Shown: positions 8,079 to 17,673, counted from the stretch's first letter. The stretch: DNA of 64,000 bases from Neisseriaceae bacterium (GCA_027489245.1 JAIYAC010000021.1:124001-188000); one strand, 5' to 3'. A program made the numbers and translations. Notes: a model not told the origin generated them from the sequence alone.

Positions 8079-9067
8079 GGGGTGTTCTTTTTAGGGAGCG
8101 AGGGCGGCATGGTGATGCGGTCCTGTGTGGCGTTGACCTTGACCCGCGTGGGGGTGGCCGATTTGGACAGCGTGGACAGCGCCACAAACCAGGCCTTGGG
8201 CATGTCGGTAGGCAGGCCCACCGGGAAGCCGGCGATCTTGGGGGTCTCGAAAAACGCGTGGCCGGGGTCGGCAAAGTCGGGGGCGGTGCAGTTGATGCAC
8301 GGGTAGCCGCCGGTCAGGCAGGAGCCTTCGCCGTTCCAGGTGCGGATATTGCAATCGGCGTGCGCCTGCGTGCCTTTGCAGCCGACAAACTCCATCAGGC
8401 AGCCCTGCTGGCCGGGCGCTTCGGCGCTGGCCTTGAATTCGTAAAACTCGTTCTTGTCGCAGCCGTGGTGCACCAGCTTGTCGGCGTAAAAACGCGGGCG
8501 GCCCAGTGGGTCCAGGTCGTTGGCGCTCAGTGCGTTGGCGGCCAGCAGCGCCAGCGTTTCCAGCACCCAACCGGGGTGGGTGGGGCAGCCGCTGATGTTC
8601 ACTACCGGCAGGCCGCTGCTGCCGGCAAAACCGCCGCCCAGCAGGCCGCCGGGCTGGCTGCCCTGCCACGCCAGGCCGGTGGCGCCGGTCAGGTTGTCGC
8701 CGGCGGCGGTAATGCCGCCGTAGGCGGCGCAGGTACCCACCGCCACCACGTAGCGGGCGCGGGCGGCCAGCGCGGCGATCTGCTGGTAGTAGGGCTGGTG
8801 TGCGGCACCGCTGATGTGGAAGCGCCCGTCGGCGCCCAGCATCACCGAGCCTTCCAGGCACAGGATGTCGATGCCGTCTGCGGCCAACCCTGCCAGTAGC
8901 GGGGCCACCTCGTCGCCGCTGGCTTCGGTCAGCGACGGGTGGTAGGCCAGGCGGATGCCGCTATCGGCCAGCGCGGTGAAAAAGTCGGGGCTTTCCGCAC
9001 ACAGCGCCGACAGCGTACAGCCGCCGCAGCCGCCGCTTTGCAGCCACACCAGGGTAGCGGGTTTCAT
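8075..9067 (-). CDS. hoxB: Regulatory (H2-sensing) [NiFe] hydrogenase small subunit
   Basis: 330 residues from MKPATLVWLQ. The N terminus goes straight into SGGCGGCTLS (Cys14, Cys17), with no Tat signal, so the protein stays in the cytoplasm like HoxB/HupU. Later cysteines (GTCAAYGG, SGCPTHPGW, CIN-C near the end) supply the other Fe-S ligands. The proximal motif has Gly, not the extra Cys found in HupS. The chosen start lies one base after the hoxA stop; an in-frame ATG 15 bases upstream overlaps hoxA and has no ribosome site. With HoxC it forms the H2 receptor that signals to HoxJ. Confidence 0.92.
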   Translation of the reverse strand: MKPATLVWLQSGGCGGCTLSALCAESPDFFTALADSGIRLAYHPSLTEASGDEVAPLLAGLAADGIDILCLEGSVMLGADGRFHISGAAHQPYYQQIAALAARARYVVAVGTCAAYGGITAAGDNLTGATGLAWQGSQPGGLLGGGFAGSSGLPVVNISGCPTHPGWVLETLALLAANALSANDLDPLGRPRFYADKLVHHGCDKNEFYEFKASAEAPGQQGCLMEFVGCKGTQAHADCNIRTWNGEGSCLTGGYPCINCTAPDFADPGHAFFETPKIAGFPVGLPTDMPKAWFVALSTLSKSATPTRVKVNATQDRITMPPSLPKKNTP

Positions 9068-9068
9068 G

Positions 9069-10505
9069 TTATTCCAGCCCATAGCGCGTGAGCTTGCTGC
9101 GCAGGCCTACCCGCGACAGGCCCAGTTCTTCGGCGGCGCGGGTTTTGTTCCAGCGCTGGCGGGTAAGCGTTTCTTTGAGGATGCGCTTTTCCAGTGCCTC
9201 CAGCCGCGTTTTGAGGTCGCCCTCGATACCGGCCAGAAACGCCAGCTCGGCGACTTGTTCTTCGGCGGCGGCCTGCAGCACCTCGGGTGAGAGCAGCTCG
9301 GCGCCCAGCGCGTCGCTATCGGCTAGCACCAGCATGCGGTTCAGCTCGTTGCGCAGCTGGCGCACATTGCCCGGCCAGCGGTAGAGCCGCAGCGCGTCCA
9401 GCGTGGCCGGCAGCAGGGTGAGGCCGGGGCGCTGGTAGTGCTGGCGGGCTTCGTCCAGCAGCTTTTCGGCAATCAGCGGGATATCGGCCGGGCGCTCGCG
9501 CAGCGGCGGCACGGTCACGGCAAAGGCCGACAGCCGGTAGTACAGGTCTTCGCGAAAGCGCCCCTCGCGCACCAGCTCGGCCAGCTTGCGGTTGGTGGCC
9601 GATACCACGCGCACGTCTACTTTCAGCGGGCGCGGGCTGCCTACCGGGCGGATTTCGCCTTCTTGCAGCACGCGCAGCAGCTTGGCCTGGAAGGCGGGCG
9701 AGGTTTCGCCGATTTCATCCAGAAAAATGGTGCCGCCGTCGGCTTGCTGAAACAGGCCGACGTGGTCCTGGTAGGCGCCGGTAAACGCCCCGCGCTTGTG
9801 GCCGAACAGCTCGCTTTCCAGTAGCTGCTCCGGCATGGCGGCGCAGTTTTCCACCACAAAGGGGCGCTCGCGGCGGTGGCTGGCGTAGTGCAGCGCCCGC
9901 GCCAGCAACTCTTTGCCCACGCCGGATTCGCCCTCTATCAGCACGGCGATGTCAAAACCGGCCACGCGTTCCAGCAGCGCACATACCTGGCCCAGCGGGC
10001 TGTCGGGGGCGCGGGTGATATTGGCCATGGCGTGGCGGGCTTTCAGCTCGCGGCGCTTGCCATCTACCCGGCTTTGCAGCCACGGTGCCGAGGTTTTCAG
10101 CTCCACGTGCAGCAGCGCATTATCCTGCTGCAGGCGGAACAGCTCGGCCGCGCCCTGTACGGTCAGCAGCAGGCTTTCCGGGTGCCAGGGTTTAAGCAGG
10201 TACTGGTAGATGCCGGCTTCGTTCACGGCGGCGATGATGTCGGCGTTGTCGGTGTAGCCGGACAGGATGATGCGCACCACCTGCGGGTGGCGCTCGCGCA
10301 CGCGGCGCAGCAGCGCCACGCCGGTCATGTCCGGCATGCGCTGGTCGGTGACGATCACCTGGATGAATTCGCTTTCCAGAATAGCCAGCGCCTCATCGGC
10401 GCTGCTGGCGGTAAACAGCGTGAAGTCGTCTTCCAGCGTGCGCTGTAGCGCTTCCAGCGAGCGGATTTCGTCGTCCACCAGCAAAACGGTAGCTTGGGGG
10501 CTCAT
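9069..10505 (-). CDS. hoxA: NtrC-family activator of hydrogenase genes
   Basis: 478-residue response regulator. The receiver domain has DD at 11-12, Asp54 (VTDQRMPDM) and Lys105. The AAA+ domain has Walker A GESGVGKE (192-199), the sigma-54 contact loop GAFTGA (239-244) and Walker B IFLDEIGE (about 260-267). A Fis-type helix-turn-helix ends the protein (TRAAEELGLSRVGLRSKL). It therefore activates sigma-54 promoters; three matching elements precede hupS, hupE and hupD. In Ralstonia HoxA is active when not phosphorylated and HoxJ switches it off without H2; the same logic is plausible here. It starts 39 bases after hypE. HupR is the Rhodobacter name. Confidence 0.94.
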   Translation of the reverse strand: MSPQATVLLVDDEIRSLEALQRTLEDDFTLFTASSADEALAILESEFIQVIVTDQRMPDMTGVALLRRVRERHPQVVRIILSGYTDNADIIAAVNEAGIYQYLLKPWHPESLLLTVQGAAELFRLQQDNALLHVELKTSAPWLQSRVDGKRRELKARHAMANITRAPDSPLGQVCALLERVAGFDIAVLIEGESGVGKELLARALHYASHRRERPFVVENCAAMPEQLLESELFGHKRGAFTGAYQDHVGLFQQADGGTIFLDEIGETSPAFQAKLLRVLQEGEIRPVGSPRPLKVDVRVVSATNRKLAELVREGRFREDLYYRLSAFAVTVPPLRERPADIPLIAEKLLDEARQHYQRPGLTLLPATLDALRLYRWPGNVRQLRNELNRMLVLADSDALGAELLSPEVLQAAAEEQVAELAFLAGIEGDLKTRLEALEKRILKETLTRQRWNKTRAAEELGLSRVGLRSKLTRYGLE

Positions 10506-10544
10506 GGCGTGTCTTTCAGGGGCATGGGCGTATTGTAACGGGGC

Positions 10545-11582
10545 CTAGCAAATGCGCGGCAGCATCTCGCCGGCCAGCCAGTCCAGCAGGCGTTCGCCGC
10601 CAAACGGCGTGCGTACCCGCACAAAGTGGTGCGCATCGGCCACCACCTGGCCAATATTGGCCGCATGGCGGCCCAGCGGGTGGGCGCGCAGCGCGGCCAG
10701 CGCGGCGTCGGCTTCGTGCGCCGGGCAGATGGCCACCAGCTTGCCTTCGTTGGCCACGTACAGCGGGTCCAGGCCCAGAAACTCGCAGGCGGCGCGTACC
10801 GCCGGCTGCAGCGGAATGGCGTCTTCCTGCAGCTGCATGCCCACGCCGGACTGGCGGGCGATTTCGTTCAGCGTGGTGGCCAGGCCGCCACGCGTGGGGT
10901 CGCGCATCAGGCGCAGGCCGGGGCTGGCCGCCATCAGCGCCGCCGCCAGGGTGTGCAGCGCAGCGCTGTCGGACACGATGGGGCTGGCAAAGCCCAGGTT
11001 TTCGCGCTGGCTCATCACCGCCATGCCGTGCTCGCCCAGGCTGCCGGACACCAGGATCGCATCGCCCGGCTTGGCCTGGCTGCCGCACAGCTGCACGCCG
11101 TCGGCCACCACGCCGATGCCGGTGGTGTTGATGTACACGCCGTCGCCGTGGCCGCGTTCTACTACCTTGGTGTCGCCGGTGACGATGCGCACGCCGGCGT
11201 CGCGCGCGGCGGCGGCCATGCTGTGCACGATGCGCTGCAGCTCGGCCAGCGGCAGGCCTTCTTCCAGGATAAAACCGGCGCTCAGGTACAGCGGCGTGGC
11301 ACCGCCCATGGCCAGGTCGTTGACCGTGCCGTGCACCGCCAGGCTGCCGATATCGCCGCCGGGGAAAAACAGCGGCGAGATCACATGGCTGTCGGTGGCC
11401 ATGGCCAGGCGGCCGCCGGGCGGCGGCAGGATGGCCTGGTCATTGCCCTGCTCCAGGTAATCGTTGCGAAAGGCCGGGGCGAACAGTTCGTCCACCAGCT
11501 GCGCCATGGCGCGGCCGCCGCTGCCGTGGGTCATGTCGATGCGGCCGTGGGTAAAGTCTAGCTTGCGGGTGGTGTGGCTCAT
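10545..11582 (-). CDS. hypE: Hydrogenase maturation protein HypE (carbamoyl dehydratase)
   Basis: 345 residues from MSHTTRKLDF. HypE belongs to the AIR-synthase fold and turns a carbamoyl group on its last cysteine into thiocyanate with ATP, feeding cyanide ligands to the Fe centre. The required C terminus PRIC is present (Cys345). Nucleotide-binding segments DMTHGSGGRAM and DPTRGGLATTLNE are clear. The start overlaps the hypD stop by ATGA; a longer upstream in-frame reading runs through hypD and is not the gene. Confidence 0.96.
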   Translation of the reverse strand: MSHTTRKLDFTHGRIDMTHGSGGRAMAQLVDELFAPAFRNDYLEQGNDQAILPPPGGRLAMATDSHVISPLFFPGGDIGSLAVHGTVNDLAMGGATPLYLSAGFILEEGLPLAELQRIVHSMAAAARDAGVRIVTGDTKVVERGHGDGVYINTTGIGVVADGVQLCGSQAKPGDAILVSGSLGEHGMAVMSQRENLGFASPIVSDSAALHTLAAALMAASPGLRLMRDPTRGGLATTLNEIARQSGVGMQLQEDAIPLQPAVRAACEFLGLDPLYVANEGKLVAICPAHEADAALAALRAHPLGRHAANIGQVVADAHHFVRVRTPFGGERLLDWLAGEMLPRIC

Positions 11583-12703
11583 GCCGGTTGCTCCTGCGGC
11601 GCGGCAAAGCGGCCGTAGTGGTAGTGGGCGGCGCAGGCGCCTTCGCTGGACACCATGCAGGAGCCCAGCGGGTTGTCGGGGGTACAGACAATGCCGAACA
11701 CCTTGCAGTCTTGCGGCTGCTTTTGCCCGCGCAGGATGGCGGCGCACTCGCAGGCGCGGTGGTCCGGCACGTGGCGGTAGGGCAGGGCAAAGCGCCGCTC
11801 GGCGTCGAAGTCGGCGTAGTCGGGGTGGATAGCCAGCGCCGACTGCGGCACCTGGCCCAGGCCGCGCCATTCAAAGGTTGGCCGCAGCACCAGCGTCTCG
11901 GCCACCACGGCACGGGCGGTGGCGTTGCCGTCCGGGGTAACGGCGCGGGTGAACTGCGTGGCCACACCGGCTTCGCTACGGTTGATGCGCGCTATCAGCA
12001 TCAGCACCGATTGCAGCACGTCTAGCGGCTCGAACCCTGCAATCACCACCGGCTTGGCGTAGGCGTCGGCCACCGCCTGGTAGGGCGCGCTGCCGATCAC
12101 GGTACTGACGTGCGAGGGGCCGATGAAGCCGTCCAGCTGTACCGCGTCGCCGGCGGCCAGCAGGTGCTGCATGGCAGGCGGCGTCAGTACGTGGTTGCAG
12201 AACACGCTGAAGTTGGCCAGCCCTTCGGCACGGGCGGCTTTCAGTGCCAGCGCGGTGGGTGGGGTGGTGGTTTCAAAGCCGATGGCAAAAAACACCACCT
12301 GCCGCGCCGGGTTGTCACGGGCGATCTGCAGCGCGTCGGCGGTGGAGTACACCATGCGCACGTCGCCGCCCAGCGCCCGCGCCTTGTACAGGCTCAGCTT
12401 GTTGCTGGCCGGTACGCGCAGGCAGTCGCCGTAGGTACAGACGATGGCGCCGTGCTGCAGCGCCAGCTCGATGGCGGAATCGATCCGGCCAATGGGCAGC
12501 ACGCACACCGGGCAGCCGGGGCCATGGATCAGCTTGACCGCCGCCGGCAGCAGGCCGGTGAGGCCGTAGCGGGCGATGGCGTGGGTGTGGCCGCCGCAGA
12601 ACTCCATCAGCCGGTAGCGGCGGCCGGGTTGTACCGCCTCGGCAATGCGCGCGGCCAGGCCGCGGGCCACGTCGCCACGGCGGAATTCGTCTACGTATTT
12701 CAT
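11579..12703 (-). CDS. hypD: Hydrogenase maturation protein HypD
   Basis: 374 residues. HypD is a [4Fe-4S] scaffold on which, with HypC, the Fe(CN)2CO unit is built. Signature motifs CGGHTH (Cys36) and GPGCPVC (Cys64, Cys67) are present, and cysteines near the C terminus (CECAAILRGQ, GIVCTP, GSCMVS) supply cluster ligands. It overlaps hypC by ATGA upstream and hypE by ATGA downstream. An exact copy of the repeated word at 11875 reads Arg-Pro-Thr-Phe here. Confidence 0.97.
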   Translation of the reverse strand: MKYVDEFRRGDVARGLAARIAEAVQPGRRYRLMEFCGGHTHAIARYGLTGLLPAAVKLIHGPGCPVCVLPIGRIDSAIELALQHGAIVCTYGDCLRVPASNKLSLYKARALGGDVRMVYSTADALQIARDNPARQVVFFAIGFETTTPPTALALKAARAEGLANFSVFCNHVLTPPAMQHLLAAGDAVQLDGFIGPSHVSTVIGSAPYQAVADAYAKPVVIAGFEPLDVLQSVLMLIARINRSEAGVATQFTRAVTPDGNATARAVVAETLVLRPTFEWRGLGQVPQSALAIHPDYADFDAERRFALPYRHVPDHRACECAAILRGQKQPQDCKVFGIVCTPDNPLGSCMVSSEGACAAHYHYGRFAAPQEQPA

Positions 12704-12936
12704 GGCTGTTCCCCCTGCGGCAGCGCGGCCAGCTCGTGCATCAGCGCCAGCGTTTTTTCGGCCTCGGCGGCGTCCAGCCGGCCAATGGCGTAACCCACGT
12801 GCAGGATCACGTAATCGCCGGGCTGCACGCCTGGCACCAGGGCGACGGATACGTCGCGCATCACGCCGTCTACCTCGACACGGGCGTTATCGCCCGCCAG
12901 CAGCTCCGTCACTTTTACCGGCATGGCCAGGCACAT
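12700..12936 (-). CDS. hypC: Hydrogenase maturation chaperone HypC
   Basis: 78 residues beginning MCLAMPVKV; Cys2 is the residue that carries the Fe(CN)2CO unit from HypD to the hydrogenase large subunit. GDYVILHVGYAIGRLD is the typical HypC core. The start lies 22 bases inside the 3' end of hypF, a longer overlap than the 4-base ones elsewhere in the operon. HupF, also in this cluster, is its paralogue for oxygen-tolerant enzymes. Confidence 0.96.
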   Translation of the reverse strand: MCLAMPVKVTELLAGDNARVEVDGVMRDVSVALVPGVQPGDYVILHVGYAIGRLDAAEAEKTLALMHELAALPQGEQP

Positions 12937-15227
12937 GGGTCAGTCTCCTTGTTGGCCAGTACTTGCCGCGCTACCCAGGCCTGGCCCACGGCCAGCCCCC
13001 CGTCGCCGGCCGGCAGAGCCTGCGGGTGGTAGACGGCCAGTCCGGCCTGTTGTAATGGGGGTAGCAGGGCGGCCAGCAGGGTGCGGTTGGCAAAACAGCC
13101 GCCGCCCAGTGCCACCGTGTTGATGTTGTGGTGTTGAGCCGCCGCCAGCAGCCAGCTGGCCAGTGCCGCCGCCAGCGTGGCGTGCCACAGGCTGGCGATG
13201 GCGGCAGCGTCGGGCTGGGCCAGCAGCGGCTGTAGCAGCGGCGTCAATTGCAAAACGTTGGCCGCATCGATATGCCAGCCGCCAGCCAGCGGTGTGGCAG
13301 GGCGGGCCAGCGCTTGCAGCCGCTGCGGCGCTTCGCCCTCGTAGCCTTGCTGCAGGCACACGCCGGCCAGCGCCGCCACCAGGTCGAAATAGCGGCCCAT
13401 GCTGCTGCTGTACGGCGTGTTGATGCCGCGTGCCAGCTGCTGGCCCAGCAGCGGCCAGGCCGGCTGGGCGCCAAAGCGGCGCTCGGCTTCGTCGGCATGG
13501 CCGTGTTGCAGCAGCCAGGCAGCGGCCACGCGCCATGGCGCGCGCGCGGCGGCATCGCCACCGGGTAGCGCCAGCGGTGTCAGGTGGCCGATGCGCTGGC
13601 TGTGCGCGCCGTCCACCAGCAGCAGCTCGCCGCCCCAGGCGCCGCCGTCGTCGCCCACACCGTGGCCGTCCAGCGCCAGACCCAGCACCGGGCCGTGCAG
13701 CTGGTGTTCGGCGCACACGGCGCCGATGTGGGCGTGGTGGTGGCCCACAGGTACCAGCGGCACCTTGGCCGCTGCGGCCAACTGTGCGGCCAGCTGGCTG
13801 GCAAAGTGCTCGCCGTTGTCGCAGGCCATGGCCTGCGGCGGGTGGCCTGCGTGTAGCTGCAGTGCAGCCACGGCGTGCTCCAGCGCCACGCAGGCGGCCG
13901 GGTGCGCCAGGTCGCCCACGTGGGCACCGGGCAGCGCCGCGTTGCCGTACAGCAGCGCCGGGGCGTTTTTCAGATAGCTGCCGGTGGCCAGCACGGTAGC
14001 GCCGTCGCCAGCCAGCGGCAGCACGTCTGGCACATAGCCACGGCTGCGGCGCAGCGTGGCGGTGCCTAGCGCGTCCACGCGCAGCACGCTGTCGTCGCTG
14101 CGGGCGTGGATGGCGCGATCGTGCAGCAAAAAGCCGTCGGCGATGCCGGCTAGCGCGGTGAGGGCTTCGTGGTTATCGATAGCCACCGGTGCGCCGCTGG
14201 TGTTGCCACTGGTCATCACCAGCAGCATGGGCTGGGCTTCATCCAGCCAGCCGGTGCCGGCGGGGCGGCCGGCGGCCTCGTGCCATAGCAGCAGGTGCAG
14301 CGGCGTGGGGGGCAGCAGTACGCCCAGCTCGGCCAGGCCCGGCGCCAGCGCGTCCGGCAGCGCCAGCTCGCTGCGTGGCAGCAGTACGATGGGGCGCGCC
14401 GGGCTGGCCAGCAGCGCGGCGGCGGTGGCATCCAGCTGTACCACGCCGTGCAGGCTGGCGAGGTTGGCCGCCATCAGTGCCAGCGGCTTGGCCGGGCGGT
14501 GTTTGCGCTGACGCAGGCGAGCGATGGCAGCGGCGTTGCGGGCGTCGCACGCCAGATGAAAGCCGCCGCTGCTTTTTATTGCCACAATACCGCCGCCCTG
14601 CAGCGTGGCTAGCGCCAGTGCCAGCGGGTCGCCGGCCAGCGGCGCACCATCCGCGCCCCGGTACTGCAGCTGCGGGCCGCAAGCCGGGCAGCAGGTGGGC
14701 TCGGCATGAAAGCGGCGGCTGGCGGGGTGGTGGTAGTCGGCATGGCAGGCCGCGCACAGCGCAAAGCCGGCCAGTGTGGTGGCGCTGCGGTCGTAGGGCA
14801 GGGCGCGGGTGACGCTGTAGCGCGGCCCGCACTGGGTGCAGTTGATGAAGGCGTGGCGCCAGTGGCGGCCACCTGGCTGGCACAGCTCGGCCAGACAGGC
14901 GTCGCACGGTGCGCTGTCGGCGGGCAGCCGTACCTGCGCCACGTTGCCCTCGCTGGCGGCGATGACGAAACCCTGCTCGCCCTGCGGTGGCAGCGCGTGG
15001 CTGGTGAGGCTATCCACCTGTGCCTGCGGCGGCAGGCTGGCCAGCAGCTGCACGGCAAAGGCGTCCAGCTGCGCCGGCTTGCCTTCTATCTCGATCACTA
15101 CCCCGCTGGCGTGGTTGGCCACTTGGCCGGCCAGGCCCAGCGCGCTGGCCACACGCCAGACGTGCGGGCGGAAACCCACACCCTGTACGCGGCCACGGGC
15201 GGTAAGGCAACGGCGTTGCAGCGTCAT
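12915..15227 (-). CDS. hypF: Carbamoyltransferase HypF
   Basis: 770 residues, usual length. HypF makes carbamoyl-AMP from carbamoyl phosphate and passes the carbamoyl group to HypE. The order is an acylphosphatase domain (GRVQGVGFRPHVWRVA near residue 12), two zinc fingers (CDACLAELC...CTQCGPRYS and CAACHADYHHP...CCPACG), a YrdC-like domain (TLQGGGIVAIKSSGGFHLAC) and a Kae1-like carbamoyltransferase domain with VGHHHAHIGAVCAEH. The final residues KETDPCAWPCR overlap the hypC start and look like a non-conserved extension. It begins 3 bases after hypB stops. Confidence 0.96.
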   Translation of the reverse strand: MTLQRRCLTARGRVQGVGFRPHVWRVASALGLAGQVANHASGVVIEIEGKPAQLDAFAVQLLASLPPQAQVDSLTSHALPPQGEQGFVIAASEGNVAQVRLPADSAPCDACLAELCQPGGRHWRHAFINCTQCGPRYSVTRALPYDRSATTLAGFALCAACHADYHHPASRRFHAEPTCCPACGPQLQYRGADGAPLAGDPLALALATLQGGGIVAIKSSGGFHLACDARNAAAIARLRQRKHRPAKPLALMAANLASLHGVVQLDATAAALLASPARPIVLLPRSELALPDALAPGLAELGVLLPPTPLHLLLWHEAAGRPAGTGWLDEAQPMLLVMTSGNTSGAPVAIDNHEALTALAGIADGFLLHDRAIHARSDDSVLRVDALGTATLRRSRGYVPDVLPLAGDGATVLATGSYLKNAPALLYGNAALPGAHVGDLAHPAACVALEHAVAALQLHAGHPPQAMACDNGEHFASQLAAQLAAAAKVPLVPVGHHHAHIGAVCAEHQLHGPVLGLALDGHGVGDDGGAWGGELLLVDGAHSQRIGHLTPLALPGGDAAARAPWRVAAAWLLQHGHADEAERRFGAQPAWPLLGQQLARGINTPYSSSMGRYFDLVAALAGVCLQQGYEGEAPQRLQALARPATPLAGGWHIDAANVLQLTPLLQPLLAQPDAAAIASLWHATLAAALASWLLAAAQHHNINTVALGGGCFANRTLLAALLPPLQQAGLAVYHPQALPAGDGGLAVGQAWVARQVLANKETDPCAWPCR

Positions 15228-15230
15228 GCG

Positions 15231-16271
15231 TTAGCCCTGCGCCAGCTGCGCTTCCAGCGCGGCGACCTGGGCTTTTAGCGCCGCCAGCTGGTCCAGCTGG
15301 GTCTGGCGCTCGGCACGCTGGGCGCGCGCCTCGATCAGCCCGTAGGCCAGCCATTGCAGCCAGGCGTCCATGCCCTCGCCGCTACGGGCGCTCAGCTGCA
15401 GCACCTCGATGGCGGGGTTCACGCGGCGGGCGTAGTCGATACAGGCGTCCACGTTGAAATCCAGGTGCGGCAGCAGGTCGGTTTTGGTGAGCACCATCAG
15501 GCTGGCGGCGGCAAACATGTCCGGGTACTTCAGCGGTTTGTCTTCGCCCTCGGTCACCGACAGGATGGCTACCTTGTGCGCTTCGCCCAGGTCGAACGCG
15601 GCCGGGCACACCAGGTTGCCCACGTTTTCGATCAGCAGCAGGCTGTCGTCCTGCAGCGCCAGCGCGTCCAGTGCCTGGCCTACCATGTGGGCGTCCAGGT
15701 GGCAGCCTTTGCCAGTGTTGATCTGGATGGCCGGCGCGCCAGCTGCGCGGATGCGCTCGGCATCGTGCGCGGTTTGCTGGTCGCCCTCGATTACCGCCAG
15801 CGGGGTCGATGCGGCCAACCTTTGTACGGTTTCGGTCAGCAGCGTGGTTTTGCCGGAGCCAGGGCTGGACACCAGGTTCAGCGCAAAGATGCCGCGCTCG
15901 GCCAGGCGGCGGCGGTTCACGGTGGCGTACTGCTTGTTTTTGCCCAGAATGTCTTGCTCGATCTTCACCATGCGCGCCTGGCTCAGCCCAGGAGCGTGGG
16001 CGTGCGCCGGGCCGTGGCCGTAGTGGAGGCTGCCGTCGGCCAGCTGCAGCGGTGCGCTGTCTGCTGCTTCGGGCTGGGTGTGCGGGTGGCCGTGGTCATG
16101 ATGGTGCGAGTGATCGTGAGCATGATCGTGCGGGTGATCGTGCTCATGGTGATGGTGGTGATGGCCGTGTGCGTGGCCGCCGGCGCGGCTCGGGCGGTAC
16201 GGGTATTTCACGGCCGGTTTCTGGCCCTCGATGCTGACATTGCCTTCGGCGCAGCCACAAACGGTACACAT
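15231..16271 (-). CDS. hypB: Hydrogenase nickel-insertion GTPase HypB
   Basis: 346 residues. The N-terminal CTVCGC motif (Cys2, Cys5, Cys7) is a high-affinity nickel site. Residues 31-65 are a His/Asp stretch with more than 20 histidines that probably stores nickel. The GTPase has P-loop SSPGSGKTT (about 135-143), and later DxxG and NKxD-type motifs (LTKTDLL). The last 30 residues form a short Leu/Gln-rich coiled coil ([20 protein letters not shown]) that many HypB proteins lack. A 69-base gap separates it from hypA upstream. An exact repeated-word copy (15810) encodes Arg-Leu-Ala-Ala with AGG and TTG codons. Confidence 0.96.
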   Translation of the reverse strand: MCTVCGCAEGNVSIEGQKPAVKYPYRPSRAGGHAHGHHHHHHEHDHPHDHAHDHSHHHDHGHPHTQPEAADSAPLQLADGSLHYGHGPAHAHAPGLSQARMVKIEQDILGKNKQYATVNRRRLAERGIFALNLVSSPGSGKTTLLTETVQRLAASTPLAVIEGDQQTAHDAERIRAAGAPAIQINTGKGCHLDAHMVGQALDALALQDDSLLLIENVGNLVCPAAFDLGEAHKVAILSVTEGEDKPLKYPDMFAAASLMVLTKTDLLPHLDFNVDACIDYARRVNPAIEVLQLSARSGEGMDAWLQWLAYGLIEARAQRAERQTQLDQLAALKAQVAALEAQLAQG

Positions 16272-16340
16272 GGGTGGGTCCTTTCTTGTTCTGTTCGGTG
16301 TTGTGCTTTTTTGTGCAGGCGGTAACGGTGCGGGCAGGGC

Positions 16341-16682
16341 TTATTCCACCTCTAGCTCTGCCACGCGCAGTTCCTCGCCGCCGGTAACCTGTACCTGGTG
16401 GCGGCTGCAGCAGGGGCAGGCGTCAAAGCGCGCGCTGATGGCCACCTCCTGGCTACAAGCCAGGCACCAGCCACGGCCGGGTTCGCGCAGCAGGTGCACC
16501 TGTGCGCCATCGGCCAGGCTGCCGCGCAGTACCACGTCCAGGCAGAAGGTTAGCGCTTCCGGCTCGACACCGGCCAGCTCGCCGACCTGTAGCCAGATCT
16601 GTTTGACGCGGCGGAACTGCTGCGTCTGTGCGTGTTCTTCCAGCAGCTGCACGATGCCTTCGGCCAGCGACATTTCATGCAT
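16341..16682 (-). CDS. hypA: Nickel metallochaperone HypA
   Basis: 113 residues starting MHEMSLAEGI; His2 and Glu3 are the nickel ligands. The zinc loop is CLAC (Cys73, Cys76) and CPCC (Cys89, Cys92). It delivers nickel with HypB to the hydrogenase precursor. It overlaps the 3' end of hupK by 8 bases. Confidence 0.96.
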   Translation of the reverse strand: MHEMSLAEGIVQLLEEHAQTQQFRRVKQIWLQVGELAGVEPEALTFCLDVVLRGSLADGAQVHLLREPGRGWCLACSQEVAISARFDACPCCSRHQVQVTGGEELRVAELEVE

Positions 16683-17673
16683 GAGCGTGTTCCTTATTAT
16701 CGAAGCCCGCCAGTGTAAAGCTTACACAAGGGTCAATGAGCAATAGCCGGCGGGTAATCTGCGGGGTGTCCCCGTTGGCCGCAGCCTGCACCATGCAGCC
16801 GGCGGGGTGGGTGTGCCACAGCGTAGGCGGCAGCACGCGGTAATGGCTGATGCGGCCGTTTGGCCCCAGGGTGGCCAGGTGCAGCAGCGGGCCGCGTGCG
16901 GTGTCTACCCGCGCCAGGCCACTGCCGGCCAGCGGGCTGGCGCAGGCGTGTGGTGGCACGCCCAGCAGGGCATCTGCCAAGGCCAGCAGCCGCGCCAGCA
17001 GGCGCGCGGCGCTCATGTGGCCGGCGTGCAGCCACGGTTGCAGCAGGCTCTGGTAGCGCGCCAGCGCGCCGGTTTCCACCGCCTGGCCGTGCCAGGCGGG
17101 GTGGGGGCCAGCCAGCCAGTGCGGCTGGGCGGCCAGCTGCTGGCTGTCGGGTAGCACCAGTAGCGCCGGTGCGGGCTCGGCTGGCTGTTGCAGCAAGACC
17201 TGCAGGGCGCGGGCGGCCGGGCTATGGCCGCTGGCGGCCCACTTTTGCCAGCCGGCCAGGCCGTATTGCCGCCAGGGGCGGGTGCGGGTGCCAAACACGT
17301 TGTGTTCGGCCAGTACCGCGCAGTCGGCGATCGTGCGGGCCTGGCCCAGCGCCGCCAGACAGCGCGGGTCGGGGGGCTGGCCGCAGGCAGGGCCCCAGTC
17401 CAGCAGCCAGCGACGCAGCGTTTCGCGGATGGCTTCCAGGCGTACGCTGTCCAGCGCGCTGCTGTCTGCTGCTGCAGGCTGCCCGCTGGCGCAGGCAAGC
17501 GCCAGGCGTGCAGCCAGGCTTTGCGCGTGGCTGCACAGGGCAAACAGGCGGCCGGCCAGCGCACAGGCGTCGTCTGCGCTGCGGCCAATGAACAGCTGCT
17601 CTGCGGCCAACCTGGGCCAATGCAGCTGCGCCTGGCCGTGCTGGCGTTGCAGCGTGATGCTGTCGCGGCTCAT
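16675..17673 (-). CDS. hupK: HupK/HoxV hydrogenase maturation scaffold
   Basis: 332 residues from MSRDSITLQR. HupK/HoxV proteins are relics of the hydrogenase large subunit, thought to hold the Fe(CN)2CO unit before insertion. The C-terminal segment LLLIDPCVSFTLAGFDNKE shows it: it keeps DPC but has lost the second cysteine and His of the DPCxxCxxH motif. The N-terminal RxCGxC motif is absent. Composition is very rich in Ala, Leu and Gln. ATGA overlap with hupJ upstream. A longer in-frame upstream reading is antisense-like and unsupported. Confidence 0.85.
   Translation of the reverse strand: MSRDSITLQRQHGQAQLHWPRLAAEQLFIGRSADDACALAGRLFALCSHAQSLAARLALACASGQPAAADSSALDSVRLEAIRETLRRWLLDWGPACGQPPDPRCLAALGQARTIADCAVLAEHNVFGTRTRPWRQYGLAGWQKWAASGHSPAARALQVLLQQPAEPAPALLVLPDSQQLAAQPHWLAGPHPAWHGQAVETGALARYQSLLQPWLHAGHMSAARLLARLLALADALLGVPPHACASPLAGSGLARVDTARGPLLHLATLGPNGRISHYRVLPPTLWHTHPAGCMVQAAANGDTPQITRRLLLIDPCVSFTLAGFDNKEHAHA

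Noticed and set aside
6354-8306. Long plus-strand frames opposite hoxC and hoxB
   Set aside because: Antisense shadows of the sensor hydrogenase genes; no start signals.
10632-10656. TTGGCCGCATGGCGGCCCA in hypE as another inverted repeated-word pair
   Set aside because: Only the 9-base core fits on one side and the other arm is not the word; counted as chance similarity.
16084-16176. CAT/GTG-rich short tandem pattern
   Set aside because: It is the His-rich metal-storage coding region of hypB, not a CRISPR array or satellite.
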